Shown one piece after another: positions 5,787-8,611 of a DNA stretch of 8,611 nucleotides. Under the pieces are notes generated by a model, which was not told the origin of the DNA, made no database searches, and worked only from the letters and a program-made list of their open reading frames with translations. Source of the DNA: Fidelibacterota bacterium (lineage in GTDB: Bacteria; Fidelibacterota; Marinisomatia; SCGC-AAA003-L08; TS1B11); the NCBI GenBank assembly GCA_022564085.1, contig JADFMC010000072.1:1-8611 (forward strand), given 5' to 3'. Made by a program: the position numbers and the translations under genes. The first letter of the stretch is position 1. Each line of letters opens with the position of its first letter.

Positions 5787-7349
5787 ATGAACCGGAAGCT
5801 ATTGTGGCTTTTTGTGGGTTGCGTCTTGGCTTGGCCCCAAACCGGGGCAGCTCAGATACAAACCATCCGCAAGGAGGTGCGCCAGATCTTCGGGGGCAGC
5901 CAGTCCCCGGACAACGCCCGCATTGCGGCCATTACACGGGCCAAGCGGGAAGCGCTGGAAGAAGCCGGCACCTACCTGGAAAGCCTTACTATTGTGCGGG
6001 ACCATCAGGTAGCGAAAGATGAAATCCTGGCCCTCTCCAGCGGTGTTCTCAAGGTGACCGTGATTGAGGAAGAACCTTTCGTGGAAGGTGAGGCTTTCGG
6101 CATCCGGGTGGTGGCGGAGGTGCAGGTGGACCTTTCCGTACTGGAAGAGCGGGTGCATCAACTTCTGGGAGACCGCGAGCATCTGGCACGACTACGGGAA
6201 GCAGAGCGGCGAGTGCAGGAACTGCTAAAGCAGCTCGAGGCGCTTGAGATAGAGAATACCCGGCTGGCCGATGCCCTTTCAACCACCGAACAAAGGGAGA
6301 CCCTAAGTGCTACGTTCAGCGAGAATACCGCCAACCTCAATGCTCAGGAACACATCCGTCAGGGTCTGGCGTTTTACAACGGTCTCACCTTTGACCCACC
6401 CGATTCGGCAGTGTTCCATTTCACCAAGGCTATCGAGCTCGATTCTAAGAATGATCTGGCCTATGCACTGCGTGCGCGAGGCCTCGTTGTCTTGTACAGT
6501 ATCAATGAAAATGAAGACCTCTTGGCGCAAGCCATCAACGACGCAAACATGGCAATTCAGATAAATCCTAGTCAACCATTCGCATATTTTGCCCGGGGAA
6601 ATGCCTATCTCTATCTGGACCAAGCGCAAAGAGCCATTAAAGATTACGATCAAGCCCTCCGCCTTGAGCCTACTTCTGCCCATGTCTACTTTAATAGGGC
6701 TTTGGCCTATCGACGACTAGGGCAGAGCCACCGCGCAATTGATGAGTTCAACCGGGCCATTGAGCTCGATTCCTCCGATGTCTACTTCTATATTCAACGA
6801 GGCCGGACTTATCGCCTTCTTGGGCAAGTTGAGCAAGCTATCGAAGACTACGAGCAATCGATCCGAATCGATGCTAGTAATCCCCACCCTTACATTCTTC
6901 GGGGTAGCGCTTATGTCAGCCTGGAGCAGAATCAGCGGGCCATCAGCGATCTTAATCTCGCTATTGATCTTGATCCCAGCAACCCTTTCGCCTACATCCG
7001 CAGAGGTGATATTTACATATATAGTGGGCAATACCAGCGTGCCATCGCGGATTTTAATTTCGCCCTCGGGGAATTGGTGGAATCCGAAAAAGTATACAGA
7101 AAATTTATGCTCACGGGAGGGTTCTGGCTCAGCCGCCGACTAGGTAATGTCCCGTTGGATGCCTATGTCCACAGGCGTCGCGGTAGCGCTTATTGGTTGT
7201 CGGGTCAAGACGTGCTCGCCACAGCGGACTGGCGGAAAGCCTGCCAATTGGGTGACAGGGTGGCTTGCCGGGCCCTGTGGAGGCCTTGGATTATTCGCGC
7301 GGGTCTTGCGGGAAGCGCTCTTGTGATCTACTTTTTACTAAGGGGTTGA
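5787..7349 (+). CDS. Secreted TPR-repeat protein with FlgT/LPP20-like N-terminal domain and C-terminal membrane segment
   Basis: The product of 520 aa has four parts. Residues 1-22 are a signal peptide (MNRKLLWLFVGCVLAWPQTGAA, cut before QIQ). Residues about 40-118 (ARIAAITRAKREALEEAGTYLES, then KDEILALSSGVLKV and a VRV-type strand) resemble the N-terminal FlgT/LPP20 domain of envelope proteins. About 119-170 is a charged coiled coil. About 186-495 holds at least six TPR units with the usual W-LG-Y-A-P pattern, for example AYFARGNAYLYLDQAQRAI and YFNRALAYRRLGQSHRAI; the last is divergent (ADWRKACQLGDRVACRAL). Residues 502-519 are hydrophobic and end only one residue later, so the protein is probably tail-anchored in the inner membrane with its bulk in the periplasm. 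A scaffold for envelope complexes is likely, but no specific function can be given. From about 6300 onward its codons (CAA, GAT, AGT, CTT) differ from neighbouring genes. A terminator separates it from nadE. Confidence 0.85.
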   Translation: MNRKLLWLFVGCVLAWPQTGAAQIQTIRKEVRQIFGGSQSPDNARIAAITRAKREALEEAGTYLESLTIVRDHQVAKDEILALSSGVLKVTVIEEEPFVEGEAFGIRVVAEVQVDLSVLEERVHQLLGDREHLARLREAERRVQELLKQLEALEIENTRLADALSTTEQRETLSATFSENTANLNAQEHIRQGLAFYNGLTFDPPDSAVFHFTKAIELDSKNDLAYALRARGLVVLYSINENEDLLAQAINDANMAIQINPSQPFAYFARGNAYLYLDQAQRAIKDYDQALRLEPTSAHVYFNRALAYRRLGQSHRAIDEFNRAIELDSSDVYFYIQRGRTYRLLGQVEQAIEDYEQSIRIDASNPHPYILRGSAYVSLEQNQRAISDLNLAIDLDPSNPFAYIRRGDIYIYSGQYQRAIADFNFALGELVESEKVYRKFMLTGGFWLSRRLGNVPLDAYVHRRRGSAYWLSGQDVLATADWRKACQLGDRVACRALWRPWIIRAGLAGSALVIYFLLRG

Positions 7350-7393
7350 TGGCCATTAGCCTTATAGAAAGTGCTATCCCGTCGTGAAGCTGC

Positions 7394-7861
7394 ATGAATA
7401 ACAGGCTGTGGAGTAGAATTCTGGCGGTGTGGATGCTGTGTGCCGCCTTGCTGGCACCCACGTTCCTGTTCGCCCAACCGGACATCACCGGCAAGAGCTG
7501 GACGCGCTGGGACCAGGGGCGGCAGGAGGCCTACCTGCGCGGGTTCTACGCCGGACTCAAGGTGGACCGGGTGCTGCTGCGGGAGGCCCAGGGCAGCTTG
7601 TACCGCCTCAATCCCAGGGAAAGTGATCCTTTGACCACCGAGCGCTACAAGCAGGCGCGCAGGGAGCATTACTCCCGCCAGGTGAAGTATGACTTTAAAC
7701 TGTTGCGGCAGTTGGTGGACGTGTTTTACACCCATCCGGATAACCTCTCCATACCGGCGCCGGAGGCCATCCGGATTGTGATGCTGCGCCAGGAAGGTGA
7801 TGCCGAGCGGGCCGATTTCCTGCTGATGCGCGAGCGCCGCAAAGCGCTGGAAGGTAAGTGA
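7394..7861 (+). CDS. Small secreted protein of unknown function
   Basis: This 155-residue protein is not recognised as a named family. Residues 1-27 form a clear signal peptide (hydrophobic stretch, then PTFLFA cut before QPD), so the mature protein of about 128 residues should be periplasmic. It is basic and probably mostly helical. Two patterns stand out: DQGRQEAYLRGFYAGL (40-55) and DVFYTHPDNLSIPAPEAI (109-126). A 'Tyr-x-x-Gly-Phe' helix followed by 'Phe-Tyr-x-x-Pro-x-Asn-x-x-Ile-Pro' recalls small periplasmic proteins of the Rap1a/Ssp immunity type, but the likeness is weak and no function is claimed. The cysteine visible (16) is in the signal, so no disulphide is expected. It lies 44 bases after the TPR gene, with only a weak ribosome site, and 42 bases before comEC, so the three may be co-transcribed. 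The open frame and GC-rich codon pattern match its neighbours. Confidence 0.75.
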   Translation: MNNRLWSRILAVWMLCAALLAPTFLFAQPDITGKSWTRWDQGRQEAYLRGFYAGLKVDRVLLREAQGSLYRLNPRESDPLTTERYKQARREHYSRQVKYDFKLLRQLVDVFYTHPDNLSIPAPEAIRIVMLRQEGDAERADFLLMRERRKALEGK

Positions 7862-7903
7862 CACCTTTGGTCTTAGCGGTTGCCGCCTCCGGCTGACCCA
7901 CCA

Positions 7904-8611
7904 ATGCTGCCGGCAGCCCTATTCCAGCGTTTTTGGGCAGCATTATCACCCCCCTCGCACCTGGCCCTGTTTCGCGCCATTCCGTTGGTGCCGGTAGCCC
8001 TGGCCCTGCTGGCCGGTATCCAGTTGGGCTATAGCCTGCCCGGGCCTACTTACCTTGGCATAATCGCGATTGTCGTTGGACTGCTGCTATCCCGGCGGTG
8101 GGAAGTGGGGCTGTTGGTGGCCATACTGGGCATCGGCTGGGCCATTGCGCCGCGCTACGATGACGGCTCTAGGTACGATTCGCCGTTGCCCACCGAACCT
8201 GGCCTGATCCTGGCGGAAGTCCGGGAGGTGGATCGACGGCCGGACGCCGACCTGTTGACCCTTGATCTCCTGGCTGGGACCGCGGACAATATCCATTTGC
8301 GGCGGGCTATCTGGCGCCGGGCGGTTGAAAGCGGTAAAGAAGCTGCCGTTGGCCCGGATATCTGGCCGGGCGACACCCTGCTTCTGCGCGGTACCTTGGC
8401 CTGGCCGCCGGTCGCCCGCAACCCCAACGGATTCGACTACCGCTATTACCTGTGGACCCGGCACATCGACGTATTGGTTGAGGGACCGGCGAAATTGATG
8501 GCGCACCGGCCCCGGCAGGGGTGGCACCTGGGTCGCGCCACGGCTATAACACGCCAGGCGATCAAGTCCCGGCTGCAGGGTTGGCTGGGGTCACCTCAGT
8601 CGGAGTTGCTG
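7904..8611 (+). CDS. comEC: ComEC/Rec2 DNA-uptake channel, N-terminal part, 3' end outside window
   Basis: ComEC forms the inner-membrane channel that carries single-stranded DNA into the cytoplasm during natural transformation. The frame starting at ATG 7904 is open to the right edge (236 codons seen of a usual 700-800). Three hydrophobic segments (about 26-43, 49-63 and 66-82) match the N-terminal membrane helices. A soluble OB-like region (DUF4131) follows, with the family signature GDTLLLRGTLAWPP (156-169), then ARNPNGFDYRYYLWTRHIDVLV (171-192, written here as hallmark residues NPNGFDYRYYL and the Ile-x-Val strand). The competence and metallo-beta-lactamase-like domains lie beyond the window. 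No clear Shine-Dalgarno precedes the ATG. A TTG at 7880 in the same frame is possible but less likely, and a stop at 7874-7876 rules out anything further upstream. The gap from the previous gene is 42 bases. Confidence 0.88.
   Translation, partial: MLPAALFQRFWAALSPPSHLALFRAIPLVPVALALLAGIQLGYSLPGPTYLGIIAIVVGLLLSRRWEVGLLVAILGIGWAIAPRYDDGSRYDSPLPTEPGLILAEVREVDRRPDADLLTLDLLAGTADNIHLRRAIWRRAVESGKEAAVGPDIWPGDTLLLRGTLAWPPVARNPNGFDYRYYLWTRHIDVLVEGPAKLMAHRPRQGWHLGRATAITRQAIKSRLQGWLGSPQSELL

Noticed and set aside
8087..8527. Minus-strand open frame in the last 500 bases
   Set aside because: The + frame encodes clear ComEC sequence through this stretch, so the minus frame is a shadow.

Overview
The window is a gene-dense, GC-rich stretch of bacterial chromosome. 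All recognised genes lie on the + strand. It reads as ordinary core genome rather than a mobile or defence island. A lipoprotein of the LptE family, two further secreted proteins and a ComEC protein point to a diderm (Gram-negative) bacterium. A receiver-less sigma-54-type activator overlapping an LptE-like gene is an arrangement I recall from Bacteroidota and their relatives. Together with the DxDxDG-containing LptE, this suggests the FCB group, perhaps a Neomarinimicrobiota- or Calditrichota-like lineage. That placement is an inference from memory and is not proven by the sequence.

Layout. (1) 3-641 is the C-terminal half of purD (purine biosynthesis), cut by the left edge. (2) 642-835 has no gene. 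It holds a GC-rich inverted repeat and two related REP-like hairpins in opposite orientation, with an AT-rich patch between them. (3) 836-5648 looks like one transcription unit of four tightly packed genes: a sigma-54-type AAA+ activator, an LptE-like lipoprotein (20-base overlap), asnS (19-base gap) and glutamine-dependent nadE (4-base overlap). (4) 5634-5736 holds a nested inverted repeat that supplies the last codons and stop of nadE, then an intrinsic terminator. (5) 5787-7349 encodes a secreted TPR protein with a FlgT/LPP20-like N-terminal domain and a C-terminal membrane segment. (6) 7394-7861 encodes a small secreted protein of unknown function. (7) 7904-8611 is the start of comEC (DNA uptake), running off the right edge and open to the end.

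The central cluster links envelope assembly (LptE, possibly with its regulator) to housekeeping genes for tRNA charging and NAD synthesis. The links to asnS and nadE look like shared transcription rather than shared pathway. I see no convincing new multi-gene system. The unusual points are local: repeat DNA that has entered nadE twice (an in-frame GGCAGTT-repeat insert in the glutaminase domain and a repeat-derived C-terminus), an EF-hand-like loop inside the LptE-like protein, the paired hairpins before the activator gene, and an uncharacterised secreted TPR protein with a hypothetical neighbour.
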